From the NCBI GenBank assembly GCA_021776685.1, contig JAJFFJ010000023.1, positions 1-39,772 on the forward strand: a DNA stretch of 39,772 nucleotides. The letters run 5' to 3'. The notes beneath the pieces are model-generated. The model saw only the letters and a program-made list of their open reading frames with translations, was not told the origin of the DNA and searched no databases. This document shows, one piece after another, positions 10,336 through 19,328 of the stretch (position 1 is the stretch's first letter; each line of letters starts with the position of its first letter). The translations under genes were made by a program, and so were the position numbers. Source of the DNA: Alphaproteobacteria bacterium (GTDB lineage Bacteria; Pseudomonadota; Alphaproteobacteria; Bin65).

Positions 10336-10374
10336 AAGGGCCGCTCGGGCAACCGGGCGGCCCTTATTTTGTTT
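10336..10374 (+). terminator. Intrinsic terminator after glnA
   Basis: A 13-bp stem (10336-10348 with 10353-10365, one G-U pair) closed by a GCAA tetraloop and followed by ATTTTGTTT. It lies 22 bp after the glnA stop and should end the glnBA transcript. Confidence 0.92.
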
Positions 10375-10470
10375 CTCCTCAACATCATCGGGCGCATGCC
10401 AGTACCGGCGAATTTGGCACTTCGTTCTGGTCTGATCGGCGCTTAGGCTGGTCACCACACCCCATGTGGA

Positions 10471-11733
10471 TTGGCCAGTGCAGGGCCGCCCCGCATTGAC
10501 CACCCGGAGCGCCGACCGATCCGCCAAGCCTCTTCTTCCTATGCCTGGATCGTCGCCGGCACTGCCATGTTGGTGGTCCTGGGCGCTGTCGGGCTTGCCC
10601 GATTTGCCTTCGGCATGATCCTGCCCAGCATGGCCAGCGACCTGTCTCTCAACTACGAGCAGCAGGGAATCCTGGGCGGCAGCTATTTTCTTGGCTACCT
10701 CGCCATGGTCGCGCTCATGCCTTGGCTGGCGCCGCGCCTTGGCCCGCGGCGGCTGTGCCTCGGCGGTACCGCACTTGTCGCCATCAGCCTCGTGGGCATG
10801 GCGTTGGGACGCGATTATGGCGTGTTGCTGGCCATATATTTCGTCACGGGAATCGGGAGTGGTGCGGCCTTTGTCGGCGCCATGACCCTCCCCTCTTTCT
10901 GGTTCCATCCCTCCCACCGGGCGCGGGGCGCCGGCGTTGCAACGGCGGGTGCCGGCGTCGCCATCCTGTTTTCCGGATTTCTGGTGCCCCAGGTGACTGG
11001 CGGTCTGGGCCTTGTTGCCTGGCAGTTGATCTGGCTGATCTTCGCCGGGCTGACGGCGCTTATCCTTGCGCTGGCCTTTTTCATTCTGCGCGACAGACCA
11101 TCGGATATTGGGCTGGAACCCTACGGCCGCCCGGCACCGCCGCCCGCACCCGGTGTAACCGCCCGGCCGCGGGTCCGCAGCGGTCGTTTTCTTCTGCAGC
11201 TTGGCCTGATCTACGCCCTCTTCGCGACGACAATGCTCACCTACACAACCTTCATTGTCACGGCGATGGTGGACGGCCTGTCCGTGAGCAAGGGGACCGC
11301 AGGGCTCCTCTGGGCATGCGTAGGCGGACTCAGCATCTTTTCCGGCACCCTGTTCGGCAACATCTCCGACCGGTTCGGGCACAAGGTCGGCATGATGTGC
11401 GGCCTCACCGTGCAGGCGACCGCCTATGGACTGGTCGCGGCCGGCACGGGTGAGATCGGGTTATATATTTCCGTTGTCCTGTTCGGCCTCTCCGCCTGGA
11501 GCATGCCGTCAATCGTCGCCGCCGCATCCGGCGACTATCTGGGGCCGGAAAAAGCAGCGGCCGGATTTGCTATTTTGACCCTCATGTTCGCGGTCGGTCA
11601 GGTGGTGGGGCCAACCGGCGCCGGCATGCTGGCAGAATCGACTGGTGGCTTTGCCGCCGCATTCGGACTGGCCATGGGCGTCAATCTTCTGGCCGCATTC
11701 CTGTGCCTGTTCCTTCGCCGGGCGCCGGCCTGA
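10471..11733 (+). CDS. Major facilitator superfamily transporter
   Basis: A roughly 420-residue inner-membrane transporter with about twelve hydrophobic segments in two halves split by a hydrophilic loop rich in Pro and Arg (near residues 210-240). The N-terminal segment VGLARFAFGMILPSM resembles the YbfB/YjiJ-like MFS group. The loop between segments 2 and 3 is degenerate (LAPRLGPRRL), while the equivalent second-half loop, NISDRFGHKVG, is the classic MFS signature. The substrate is unknown. The listed start is a TTG; no in-frame ATG precedes the first membrane segment, so the start is uncertain by some tens of bases. It stands alone between the glnA terminator and the phosphatase gene. Confidence 0.88.
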   Translation: MASAGPPRIDHPERRPIRQASSSYAWIVAGTAMLVVLGAVGLARFAFGMILPSMASDLSLNYEQQGILGGSYFLGYLAMVALMPWLAPRLGPRRLCLGGTALVAISLVGMALGRDYGVLLAIYFVTGIGSGAAFVGAMTLPSFWFHPSHRARGAGVATAGAGVAILFSGFLVPQVTGGLGLVAWQLIWLIFAGLTALILALAFFILRDRPSDIGLEPYGRPAPPPAPGVTARPRVRSGRFLLQLGLIYALFATTMLTYTTFIVTAMVDGLSVSKGTAGLLWACVGGLSIFSGTLFGNISDRFGHKVGMMCGLTVQATAYGLVAAGTGEIGLYISVVLFGLSAWSMPSIVAAASGDYLGPEKAAAGFAILTLMFAVGQVVGPTGAGMLAESTGGFAAAFGLAMGVNLLAAFLCLFLRRAPA

Positions 11734-11833
11734 TCCCCAGTCTCCTGTTTTCCCATCAGACCGATTCGCGATAGACACAATGCTGCATCATTGCTGTGAC
11801 ACTATCTGCGCAGTTCCATTTCGAGGCCCCTTC

Positions 11834-12907
11834 ATGAACCGACCCAGGATTGCCCCAGTCTTATTTGCAGTGGGCGCGCTTACGTTGTTCCAGCCCCTCG
11901 CCCATGCACAAACGGATGCGACCGGCCCCGTCAAAATCGCCTTCTACGGCGACCAGGGAATGAGGTCCGGCGCGAAGCAGGTGCTCGACCTGGTCGCCCG
12001 GGAAAAGGCGCAACTGGTGGTTCATCTCGGTGATCTCGGTTACGCCGAAACCGACCCTGATTCCGCAGACCGGTTTGAAAGGATGATCACGGCAAAGCTG
12101 GGGGCCAACTTTCCCTACCTCGTGGTGGCCGGCAATCACGACCTGCACCGGTGGGGCGGTCCGCGGGGCTATATGGCTCATGCCGCCGCACGACTGGGCC
12201 GGGTGAAAGGGTTGACCTGCACCGGCCTTACCGGCATTCGCGCCAGCTGCACCTATCGCGGCATCCTGATCGTGCTGTCCGGCATCGGGCTCGCCCGATA
12301 TGACGGGCGCTATCGGCAGGACCGGATCGTCCGCGACGCCACCGGCAAGGCCATTCCAGACGCTTACCGGGATGACAGGTATCTTGAGCATCTGCGCAAG
12401 AGCCTGTCGGCGGCCACCCAACGCTGGCGCATCTGCGCCTGGCACAAAAATCACACATGGCTGCAGGCAGGTGGCAAAGACCGGGAGGTGCCGCTGGCAG
12501 CCTATGAGATCTGCCGGCAGCACGGCGCCATTGTCGCCACCGGCCATGAGCATTCTTATTCCCGGAGTCATCTGATTACGCGGTTTGCGCCCAGGATCGT
12601 CGCCGGCGGCAAAGCCGACCCCCTGGTCATCAGGCCCGGACAGACAATCGCCTTCGTCTCCGGCCTGGCCGGCGCCAGCGTGCGCGACCAGAGGCAGCCC
12701 TGCCGGGCCTGGTGGGCCCGCTCCTATGTGCGCCGCTATCACCGGAGATATCGCGGCGACAAGAACTGTCCGGAGACCATCACCGGCGCAACCTATGGTG
12801 CTCTCTTCTGCACCTTCAGGGCCAAAGGCGTGGCCAACCGTGCCGAATGTTATTTCAAGACCGTGGATGGGAAGACGGTCGATCAATTCTCACTAACGGC
12901 CCAGTAG
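11834..12907 (+). CDS. Secreted metallophosphoesterase, purple acid phosphatase-like
   Basis: A 357-residue calcineurin-fold phosphoesterase with a signal peptide (cleavage after AHA near residue 25). It carries the ordered metal-ligand set of purple acid phosphatases: GDQG (D40), GDLGY (D67, Y70), GNHD (N101, H102), AWHKNH, and GHEHSY. Y70 would be the charge-transfer tyrosine of the Fe site. It is likely a periplasmic or exported phosphatase or phosphodiesterase. The ATG at 11834 directly precedes the signal peptide; the frame stays open upstream, but an earlier start would bury the signal. It converges with the cyclase gene. Confidence 0.87.
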   Translation: MNRPRIAPVLFAVGALTLFQPLAHAQTDATGPVKIAFYGDQGMRSGAKQVLDLVAREKAQLVVHLGDLGYAETDPDSADRFERMITAKLGANFPYLVVAGNHDLHRWGGPRGYMAHAAARLGRVKGLTCTGLTGIRASCTYRGILIVLSGIGLARYDGRYRQDRIVRDATGKAIPDAYRDDRYLEHLRKSLSAATQRWRICAWHKNHTWLQAGGKDREVPLAAYEICRQHGAIVATGHEHSYSRSHLITRFAPRIVAGGKADPLVIRPGQTIAFVSGLAGASVRDQRQPCRAWWARSYVRRYHRRYRGDKNCPETITGATYGALFCTFRAKGVANRAECYFKTVDGKTVDQFSLTAQ

Positions 12908-12946
12908 CGGACCGTTAGCAACCCAGTAGCAGCCCATCAGTGGCCG

Positions 12947-14362
12947 TCAAGTCGCCGCGCTGTAGCGATATATGCGCTCTTCGCCGGAGACGCCCTTCAG
13001 CCGCGCCAGTTCCGCCTGGCCGCTATAGCCAGACATTCTCAGTTGATCGGTTGTGGACTGGTTGTCGTTCAAGGCGCTGGTCACACAAATCTCCCCGGCA
13101 TCCGCAAGGCCTTGGACCCGCGCCGCGATATTCACAGTCTGACCGAAATAGTCCAGATTTTGGCCGGCGTTGATTGCGAGCGCCGGGCCGGCATGTAGGC
13201 CGACCTTGAGGCCAACGTCATCATCCCGCCCATCGGCAACCTTCTGCATGGCAGTCATCATGGCGATCGCCGCGCCAATACCGTCGTCACCTGTCGGGAA
13301 AGCTGCCATCACCGCATCCCCCATGGTCTTGATGACGGCGCCAGAGTGGGACCGCACCACATGTTTGAGGGCCGCAAAATGGTCCTGCACAAGTCGATAG
13401 GCCGCCAAATCCCCTTCCCGGTCATAAAGCGCGGTTGAGCCTTTCAGGTCCGTGAACAGAAGCGTGAGGTTTCGCAGTTTCAGCTTCAGATCAGGTGCGA
13501 GTTCATTGAGCGCAAAACAATCGCGGAAGGCCTGGTTGTTGATCAGGTGTTTGCCGCTGAGGCGCTGGGAGAATTGAGGCGGCCCCTGTTCCACGATGCC
13601 CATGATTTCGTCCATGGCGAGACGCAGCAGGCGGAACCAGACCGGCTGTTCTGTCATGTTGCTCAGTGACAGTGTCGACGGGCCGGCAGGCAGCGATATC
13701 TGGGCCTTTGAAAAGCCATTCGCTGAAAGCGAGAGATCGTCTGTATCGGGCGAACCACTTCCGACATTTACGTCGGCGCCGGAATGGGTATCAAGACAGA
13801 GCATGCGATAGGATTCGCCGGATTGCAGTTGCAGCGGCAGAACTCCGGCCTGTCCGGGATCGAGCTTGATATCGGCGACGGTATTCCGCTCATGGTATGC
13901 CCCCCATTCAGACCGGTACGGGTAGCTCGATGATGTGAAGTAGTGCTGATAGGCAGTAAAATCTCCGTGCAGATCGAAGCCAACGGTTGGCTGGCTGTAG
14001 GCGAAACTGACCTCAACCGTATCGTCCATGATCGACGGCACATCCTGGTTGCAAAGCGAGCAGTGCAGGCTGTCTTCTGCCACCTGGTCAAGCTCGGCGG
14101 CGCTGTGGGTGATCGCGCCACAGAGCGGACAGACCATGCCCCATTCGAGATCGAACAGCCCAAGTTTGGCGCCATGGACAAACAGGTCGATGGCCTGCTC
14201 GCTCTCAATGCCTGCACCTTCCGCAAAGACGAAGGGATTGATGCGCGCCGCCTGAAATGCCGGCAACGATTGCAGATGCTCCGCAAAGCGGCCGAGAACA
14301 ACACCATCGCATCCGCTGCGCTCGGCAGCCGCTTCGAGGGTCGCTGGTACGCTCTGGGTCAT
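12947..14362 (-). CDS. Class III adenylate/guanylate cyclase with N-terminal zinc-ribbon-like region
   Basis: A 471-residue cyclase from the ATG at 14362; AGGA upstream fits it better than the ATG at 14368, and the longer frame would run back into the thioesterase gene. The N-terminal 300 residues resemble the DUF5939-type region found before bacterial cyclases and carry two CxxC pairs (C78/C81, C101/C104). The cyclase domain starts near 300: metal aspartates D305 (FTDLKGST) and D349 (MGDAVMAAF), base-selecting K345 and D404 (DYFG), and N411/R415 (NIAARV) of the transition-state pair. Lys plus Asp favours ATP and thus cAMP. No membrane segment, so it is cytoplasmic. It lies 70 bp after the thioesterase gene. 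Confidence 0.9.
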   Translation of the reverse strand: MTQSVPATLEAAAERSGCDGVVLGRFAEHLQSLPAFQAARINPFVFAEGAGIESEQAIDLFVHGAKLGLFDLEWGMVCPLCGAITHSAAELDQVAEDSLHCSLCNQDVPSIMDDTVEVSFAYSQPTVGFDLHGDFTAYQHYFTSSSYPYRSEWGAYHERNTVADIKLDPGQAGVLPLQLQSGESYRMLCLDTHSGADVNVGSGSPDTDDLSLSANGFSKAQISLPAGPSTLSLSNMTEQPVWFRLLRLAMDEIMGIVEQGPPQFSQRLSGKHLINNQAFRDCFALNELAPDLKLKLRNLTLLFTDLKGSTALYDREGDLAAYRLVQDHFAALKHVVRSHSGAVIKTMGDAVMAAFPTGDDGIGAAIAMMTAMQKVADGRDDDVGLKVGLHAGPALAINAGQNLDYFGQTVNIAARVQGLADAGEICVTSALNDNQSTTDQLRMSGYSGQAELARLKGVSGEERIYRYSAAT

Positions 14363-14432
14363 CGCCATTTCCTCTTCGACGCTCGTGTCACCTGATTTGG
14401 ATGTGGCGTCGGCTATGGCCGACGGCAACCCG

Positions 14433-14840
14433 TCACGTTTCTTCCGATATTGGGCGCGGTTCGCGATTCTCGCCCAGCGCCACATAGGTGAAGAGGCCTT
14501 CCGTCACATTCACATGGGCGTCGGAATTGCGCCGCTCCGCCCAGGCCTCGATTTTCACGGCAATGGAGCTTGTGCCGACGCGTACGATCTTCGCATAGCA
14601 GCACAGAATGTCGCCGACGAAGACCGGCAGGTGAAACTGCATCGCGTCCACGGCCACAGTCGCCGTGCGTCCTCCGGCGCGACGGTTGGCGACAATGCCA
14701 CCTGCGATATCCATCTGCGCAAGCAGCCAACCGCCGAAGATATCGCCCGCTGGATTGGTATCCGCGGGCATGGCGACAGTCCGTGTGGACAACTCGCCAG
14801 CACGGCCGCCATCGACGGGTGCATCCTTTTGCTCTGCCAT
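14433..14840 (-). CDS. Acyl-CoA thioesterase, YciA-type hotdog fold
   Basis: A 135-residue single hotdog-domain thioesterase that hydrolyses acyl-CoA to free acid and CoA. The segment MPADTNPAGDIFGGWLLAQMD (residues 24-44) is diagnostic of the YciA/BACH group, with catalytic D33. Further family residues lie in AVDAMQFHLPV and GDILCCYA. Full family length. It is probably cytoplasmic and housekeeping in acyl-CoA balance. The cyclase gene follows in the same direction, possibly on the same transcript. The upstream region of about 190 bp is shared divergently with parE. Confidence 0.93.
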   Translation of the reverse strand: MAEQKDAPVDGGRAGELSTRTVAMPADTNPAGDIFGGWLLAQMDIAGGIVANRRAGGRTATVAVDAMQFHLPVFVGDILCCYAKIVRVGTSSIAVKIEAWAERRNSDAHVNVTEGLFTYVALGENREPRPISEET

Positions 14841-15028
14841 GGTAGGTGAAGTTCCGTCTGATGCGCCGCGGCGCGGGAGCGGTCCGTCATATCCCGGCCA
14901 TGATCATTTGGCCAGATAGCGTCCGGATCGAAAAAAATCACCCCCACAGGAAACGCTATATCTTGTATCCGGTTTGGGGACCATCTACTGTATAAGCCCT
15001 TTCGTTCCCGCTACGTTTTTTGAGCCGC

Positions 15029-17125
15029 ATGACCGTTATTCCTGACCTGTTCGACGATTCCGACCCGGCCAAAGCCCGGCCTGCCAAACCGCGCGCGGTG
15101 GCCAAGAAATCCGATGCGGATCCGGTTGCGGGTCCGGGTGCGAAACAGGGTCAGAAAAAGAATGGCCGCGCCAATGATTCCTACACCGCCCAGGATATCG
15201 AGGTGCTGGAAGGCCTGGAGCCTGTCCGGCTGCGGCCCGGCATGTATGTGGGCGGCACTGACGAAAAGGCCCTGCACCACCTGGCGGCGGAAGTCATCGA
15301 CAACGCCATGGACGAGGTGGTCGCCGGCCACGCAACCCGCGTGGAGATCGATCTTGCCGCCGATGGATCGCTGACCATTCGCGACAACGGCCGCGGCATT
15401 CCCGTGGACCCGCATCCCAAGTTCAAGGACAAGTCGGCCCTGGAGGTAATCCTCACCACCCTCCACTCCGGCGGCAAGTTCAGTGGCAAGGCCTATCAGA
15501 CCTCTGGCGGCCTGCATGGCGTGGGTGTCAGCGTCGTCAATGCGCTGGCGGAACGGCTGGATGTGGAGGTGGCCCGCGATGGCCATGTGTGGAAGCAGAG
15601 CTATTCCCGCGGCGTCCCCCAGACGAAGCTGAAGAAGGTCGGCACAGCGCGCAACCGGCGCGGCACCACGGTGACCTTCATGCCGGACTCCGAAATTTTT
15701 GGCCCCAGGGCCGTGTTCAAACCGGCGACCCTGTTCCGCATGGCGCGATCCAAGGCCTATCTGATCCGCGATGTGGAAGTGCGGTGGTTCTGCGCCCCGG
15801 AGCTCTTGGAAGACGACGAGACGGTCCCCCAAAAGAGCGCGATCAAATTCCCGGGCGGCGTTCTCGACTATCTGACCGAAGCCCTGGGCGACCGACCCAC
15901 CTGGACCGAGAACGCGTTTTTCGGCACCACCGAGTTCAATTCTGAAGGCCGCGTCGAGTGGGCCATCGCCTGGCCGGGCGACGAGAAAGGCTTCACCCTT
16001 TCATACGTCAACACCGTCCCGACCCCGCAGGGCGGCAGCCACGAACAGGGCTTCCGCGCAGCGTTGCTCAAAGGCCTGCGCAGCTATGGCGAACTGGTCA
16101 ACGCCAAGAAGGCGGCGGCCATCTCGGGCGACGATTTGATGGAGGGCGCCTGCGTCATGCTCTCTGTCTTCATCCCCAATCCGCAGTTTCAGGGCCAGAC
16201 CAAGGAGCGCCTCGGCATGCCGGAGGCGGTCCGCTATGTAGAGAATGCGGTCAAAGATCACGTCGATCATTTTCTGTCCAAGGATCCGGCCAGCGCCCGG
16301 CGGCTGCTCGATCACATGCTGGAAAAGGCGGACGAGCGCATGCGCCGCCGCAAGGAACGCGACCTGGCCCGCCAGAGCGCCACGCGCAAGTTGCGCTTGC
16401 CCGGCAAGCTGTCCGACTGTTCCGAGCGCAAGGCGGACGGCACCGAAATCTTTCTGGTGGAGGGCGACAGCGCGGGCGGCTCGGCGAAACAGGCGCGCAA
16501 TCGCAAATTCCAGGCGATCCTGCCGCTCCGCGGGAAAATCCTGAATGTCGCCAGCGCCACCCTCGACAAGATGCGTGCCAACCAGGAATTGAACGACCTG
16601 ACCCAGGCCCTCGGTTGCGGCGCGGGCCACGCCTATGACGGCGCCAAGCTCCGCTACGACCGGGTCATCATCATGACGGACGCGGACGTGGACGGCGCCC
16701 ACATCGCCTCCCTCCTGCTCACCTTCTTTTTCCGGGAGATGCCGCAGTTGATCCACGACGGCCACCTCTATCTGGCCCAGCCGCCACTCTATCGCCTGGC
16801 CCAGGGTGGCGAGGTCGCCTACGCCCGCGACGACGCCCACAAGGACGAGCTGATGAAGGACACCTTCTCGGGCCGCGGCAAGGTGGAGATCAGCCGCTTC
16901 AAGGGCCTGGGCGAGATGCCGCCGGCGCAGCTGAAGGAAACCACCATGGATCCGGCGAAGCGCGTCCTGTTGCGCGTCAATATCCCGAACGACCAGGACC
17001 CGCACCAAGCCGAAGAAGCCAAGGAAACCGCGACACTGGTCGAAAGCCTCATGGGCAAAAAGCCGGAGCTGCGGTTCGCCTACATCCAGGACCACGCGCG
17101 CTTCGTCGCCGATGTTGATGTATAG
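15029..17125 (+). CDS. parE: DNA topoisomerase IV subunit B
   Basis: A 698-residue type IIA topoisomerase ATPase subunit that works with ParC to decatenate chromosomes. GHKL motifs: EVIDNAMDE, DNGRGIPVD and GGLHGVGVSVVNAL. The TOPRIM acidic residues are in EGDSAGGSA and TDADVDGAH, followed by the KGLGEM segment. The length and the compact TOPRIM-tail junction, without the GyrB insertion, favour ParE over GyrB. The N-terminus has an extra basic, low-complexity stretch of about 50 residues before the GHKL fold. The ATG at 15029 is preferred to a TTG at 15020. A weak -35/-10 pair (TTGTAT and TACTGT, 17-bp spacer, 14963-14991) lies upstream. Confidence 0.94.
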   Translation: MTVIPDLFDDSDPAKARPAKPRAVAKKSDADPVAGPGAKQGQKKNGRANDSYTAQDIEVLEGLEPVRLRPGMYVGGTDEKALHHLAAEVIDNAMDEVVAGHATRVEIDLAADGSLTIRDNGRGIPVDPHPKFKDKSALEVILTTLHSGGKFSGKAYQTSGGLHGVGVSVVNALAERLDVEVARDGHVWKQSYSRGVPQTKLKKVGTARNRRGTTVTFMPDSEIFGPRAVFKPATLFRMARSKAYLIRDVEVRWFCAPELLEDDETVPQKSAIKFPGGVLDYLTEALGDRPTWTENAFFGTTEFNSEGRVEWAIAWPGDEKGFTLSYVNTVPTPQGGSHEQGFRAALLKGLRSYGELVNAKKAAAISGDDLMEGACVMLSVFIPNPQFQGQTKERLGMPEAVRYVENAVKDHVDHFLSKDPASARRLLDHMLEKADERMRRRKERDLARQSATRKLRLPGKLSDCSERKADGTEIFLVEGDSAGGSAKQARNRKFQAILPLRGKILNVASATLDKMRANQELNDLTQALGCGAGHAYDGAKLRYDRVIIMTDADVDGAHIASLLLTFFFREMPQLIHDGHLYLAQPPLYRLAQGGEVAYARDDAHKDELMKDTFSGRGKVEISRFKGLGEMPPAQLKETTMDPAKRVLLRVNIPNDQDPHQAEEAKETATLVESLMGKKPELRFAYIQDHARFVADVDV

Positions 17126-17153
17126 TGGCCATCCACGTGCGAAGGAGGCCAGC

Positions 17154-17789
17154 ATGACCGACCATGTCACCACAGACCACGCCGTCGAGAGCCAGGATGA
17201 CTTGCGCGAAATGATCGGCGAGCCAATGCATCTGGCGACCCTGAAAGAACAACCCTCGCTGGACCATCACACCCGCGAGTTCATCAACCGCTCGCCCTTC
17301 CTGGTGATGGCGTCGGTTTCGGGCAAAGGTCATGTGGACGTGAGTCCGCGCGGCGACCCGCCCGGATTTGTCAAAATCGTCGACGACAATACGCTGATCC
17401 TGCCTGATCGTCGCGGCAACCGCCGGGTCGACACCATGACCAACATCCTCGAAAACGAGAATGTGGGTTTGATCTTCTTCCTGCCCGGTTTTGAAGAGAC
17501 CCTGCGTATCCGCGGCCGCGCCAGCCTGTCCCGCGACCCGGCAGATCTTGCCGGCATGGAGGTCAATCAGAAGGCGCCGGAGCTCGGCATCCGCATCGAC
17601 ATCGACACCGTCTTCTACCACTGCGCCAAGGCGCTCAAACGTTCACGCCTTTGGGACCCCGAGGCGCAGAAGACGTCTGAGGGATATCCCAAATACGCCC
17701 AGATCGTGCGCGACCAGCGCATGCCGGAAAAACCGGTCGAGGAGATCGACGACTTCATCCAGAAAAATTACCGGGAGGAGTTGTACTGA
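17154..17789 (+). CDS. Pyridoxamine 5'-phosphate oxidase-like FMN-binding protein
   Basis: A 211-residue split-barrel flavoprotein of the MSMEG_1061-type PNPOx-like group. Typical marks are the segment with VSPRGDPPGFVKI near residue 62, ILPDRRGNRR near 82 (FMN phosphate contacts) and the hydrophobic NVGLIFFLPG strand. It is probably a flavin- or F420-type redox protein rather than true PdxH. A strong ribosome site (GAAGGAGG, 17141-17148) is five bases before the ATG at 17154; an in-frame upstream ATG overlapping parE is less likely. It starts 28 bp after parE and may read through from it. Confidence 0.88.
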   Translation: MTDHVTTDHAVESQDDLREMIGEPMHLATLKEQPSLDHHTREFINRSPFLVMASVSGKGHVDVSPRGDPPGFVKIVDDNTLILPDRRGNRRVDTMTNILENENVGLIFFLPGFEETLRIRGRASLSRDPADLAGMEVNQKAPELGIRIDIDTVFYHCAKALKRSRLWDPEAQKTSEGYPKYAQIVRDQRMPEKPVEEIDDFIQKNYREELY

Positions 17790-17876
17790 GCGGGCACCAA
17801 TCAGGTCCAGGGGGAGAGACCTGTCCGGCAGGCCCGTTTCGTATAGAGCCACACCCCAATCCCATCGGAGACATTC

Positions 17877-18014
17877 ATGCGTAAGAAAGCCCTCACCCTT
17901 CTCAGCCTTTTCGTGCTGGGTCTTGGCGCTGCCGCCTGTAACACCATCGAAGGCGTCGGCGAGGATATTTCCGCCGTGGCCCGGGGCGGCAAGAAAGTGA
18001 TCCGCGGGAAGTAA
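17877..18014 (+). CDS. Entericidin-like small lipoprotein
   Basis: A 45-residue protein with a lipoprotein signal: MRKK, a hydrophobic stretch, and a lipobox ending in AAC with the lipidated Cys at residue 21. The mature peptide CNTIEGVGEDISAVARGGKK is the entericidin A/B pattern (CNTI.G.G.DI...G). Entericidins are membrane lipopeptides of toxin/antidote or envelope-stress type; in alphaproteobacteria they usually occur as single genes, as here. It lies 87 bp after the flavoprotein gene and is short enough to be missed by routine gene finding. Confidence 0.88.
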   Translation: MRKKALTLLSLFVLGLGAAACNTIEGVGEDISAVARGGKKVIRGK

Positions 18015-18087
18015 CCAGCCATGGCCGGGCGCGAATTGCTGCACCTGGCCCGCCGCCGCTAATCCGCGATCGTCAAGTGGATTGAGC

Positions 18088-18600
18088 CTAGTTGGGAATT
18101 TCCTTTTTCAGCAGGGCCAACCATGCGCCGACGCGCTTCTTGTTGACGTCTAAGTCGCGGCGGCCATATTTCGCGCGACTATAAATCGCCAGCCCGGCCT
18201 TGCCGCCACCGAGGTCAAAAGCCTGCACGGTGACAAAGTCCGGAAAACGGAACACCCCACTTCGCTGAACCAGCTCGAACTGCAGGTTGCCGTCGATGTC
18301 GCGCACCAGCTCTGTGCGGGGCCGTTTCAGCCACAGGTCTTTGGCCCGGTTTGCCAGTGCGGCCGCTGACACCTTGAATGCCGGGCTGGTCACATCTGGC
18401 TTGTCGCTGCCAGCAAACCCTTCCGGGAGCACCAGATATTTGTTGCCTCGCCCCATCAGCTTCAGCGTCTTGAAATCAATTACCACGGTGCCCATTGCCC
18501 GGCCGTCCACATCCTGATTAGGGTTGAGCATCGTCCAGGCGCCAAAGCCAATCACGGCCACAACGACCACGGCGACGATGCGTATGATCCATTTCTTCAT
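18088..18600 (-). CDS. DUF1499-like membrane-anchored protein
   Basis: A 170-residue protein with an N-terminal membrane anchor or uncleaved signal (residues 4-22) and an exported domain. The C-terminal segment AIYSRAKYGRRDLDVNKKRVGAWL resembles the end of DUF1499 proteins (RSASR.G.SDLGVN.KR), whose function is unknown. The ATG at 18600 is chosen because GGAG lies seven bases upstream and because the hydrophobic segment follows directly. The gene begins 23 bp after the isochorismatase-like gene stop, so the two are probably co-transcribed. Confidence 0.8.
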   Translation of the reverse strand: MKKWIIRIVAVVVVAVIGFGAWTMLNPNQDVDGRAMGTVVIDFKTLKLMGRGNKYLVLPEGFAGSDKPDVTSPAFKVSAAALANRAKDLWLKRPRTELVRDIDGNLQFELVQRSGVFRFPDFVTVQAFDLGGGKAGLAIYSRAKYGRRDLDVNKKRVGAWLALLKKEIPN

Positions 18601-18623
18601 CCTGGTTCTCCGGTTTCCGGCGC

Positions 18624-19169
18624 TTATCTCACGAGCGCGCTGACCCGCTTGAAGGCTGGGTCGCCCGCAGTATGCAGCCATTCGAACACGGCCATCTCAC
18701 TGGTGACGGTATCGACACCGTGCGCCGAGATGCGCTCAAGGGCCTGCGCCTTGTCACTCTCATGACGGGATGCCACAGCGTCTGCCGCGACCGCAACCTC
18801 CAGGCCCAGGGCTTTCAGGCCAATCGCAGTCTGCAGCACACATATGTGCGCTTCGATGCCGGCAACCAGCACCTGGGTCCGTCCTGCACCTTGAATGGCC
18901 TCGCGCAGGTCCGGGTCATGGGCGCAGGAGAAATGCAGCTTGTCCAGAATCGCGCCGTCCGGCGCCAATGCGGCAATCTCCTCAACGGTCGGGCCCAGAC
19001 CCTTCGGATACTGTTCGGATACCAGTACGGGAACTTCCATCAAGCCCGCAGCGCGCATCAGCCGGGCAGCTCGGTCGATCATTTCCGATGCCCCGGTCAT
19101 TACGGGCGCCAGCCGCTCCTGAATATCGACGATCAGCAACAAAGACTTGTCGGCATCCAGTAACACCAC
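18624..19169 (-). CDS. Isochorismatase-like cysteine hydrolase
   Basis: A 181-residue member of the isochorismatase-fold hydrolases, of the YcaC-like branch. The catalytic triad is visible: D15 in IVDIQERL, K77 in LDKLHFSC, and the nucleophile C110 in GIEAHICVLQTA, with the cis-peptide region just before the Cys. The SEQYPKGLGPT segment (51-61) is typical of this branch. The substrate is unknown; amides and related small molecules are possible. The start is a GTG (19169 or 19166), with AGGAG upstream. It diverges from the DEAD-box helicase gene. Confidence 0.9.
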   Translation of the reverse strand: MVLLDADKSLLLIVDIQERLAPVMTGASEMIDRAARLMRAAGLMEVPVLVSEQYPKGLGPTVEEIAALAPDGAILDKLHFSCAHDPDLREAIQGAGRTQVLVAGIEAHICVLQTAIGLKALGLEVAVAADAVASRHESDKAQALERISAHGVDTVTSEMAVFEWLHTAGDPAFKRVSALVR

Positions 19170-19209
19170 GCATTCTCCTTTGGAAATCCTGGCTCAAAAA
19201 GATCGCGGC

Positions 19210-19238
19210 AAGTTGTTGCACTGCAGCGAAAGTTGTTG
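19210..19238. repeat. Direct repeat in the helicase promoter region
   Basis: The nonamer AAGTTGTTG occurs at 19210-19218 and again at 19230-19238, exactly 20 bp apart, about two helical turns. Both copies lie in the AT-rich 160-bp gap between the hydrolase gene and the divergent helicase gene, upstream of a TATACT -10-like box at 19262-19267. A regulator site is possible but not shown. Confidence 0.5.
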
Positions 19239-19328
19239 AATTTCCGGTAACATTTCGCACGTATACTAATGTTGTAACTAAATACGTGCTTCAATTAACG
19301 ACACTCGCACGGATTCAATCGGAAACAT

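Noticed and set aside
10424-10439. TGGCACTTCGTTCTG as a second sigma-54 promoter upstream of the MFS gene
   Set aside because: It lacks the invariant GC of the -12 element.
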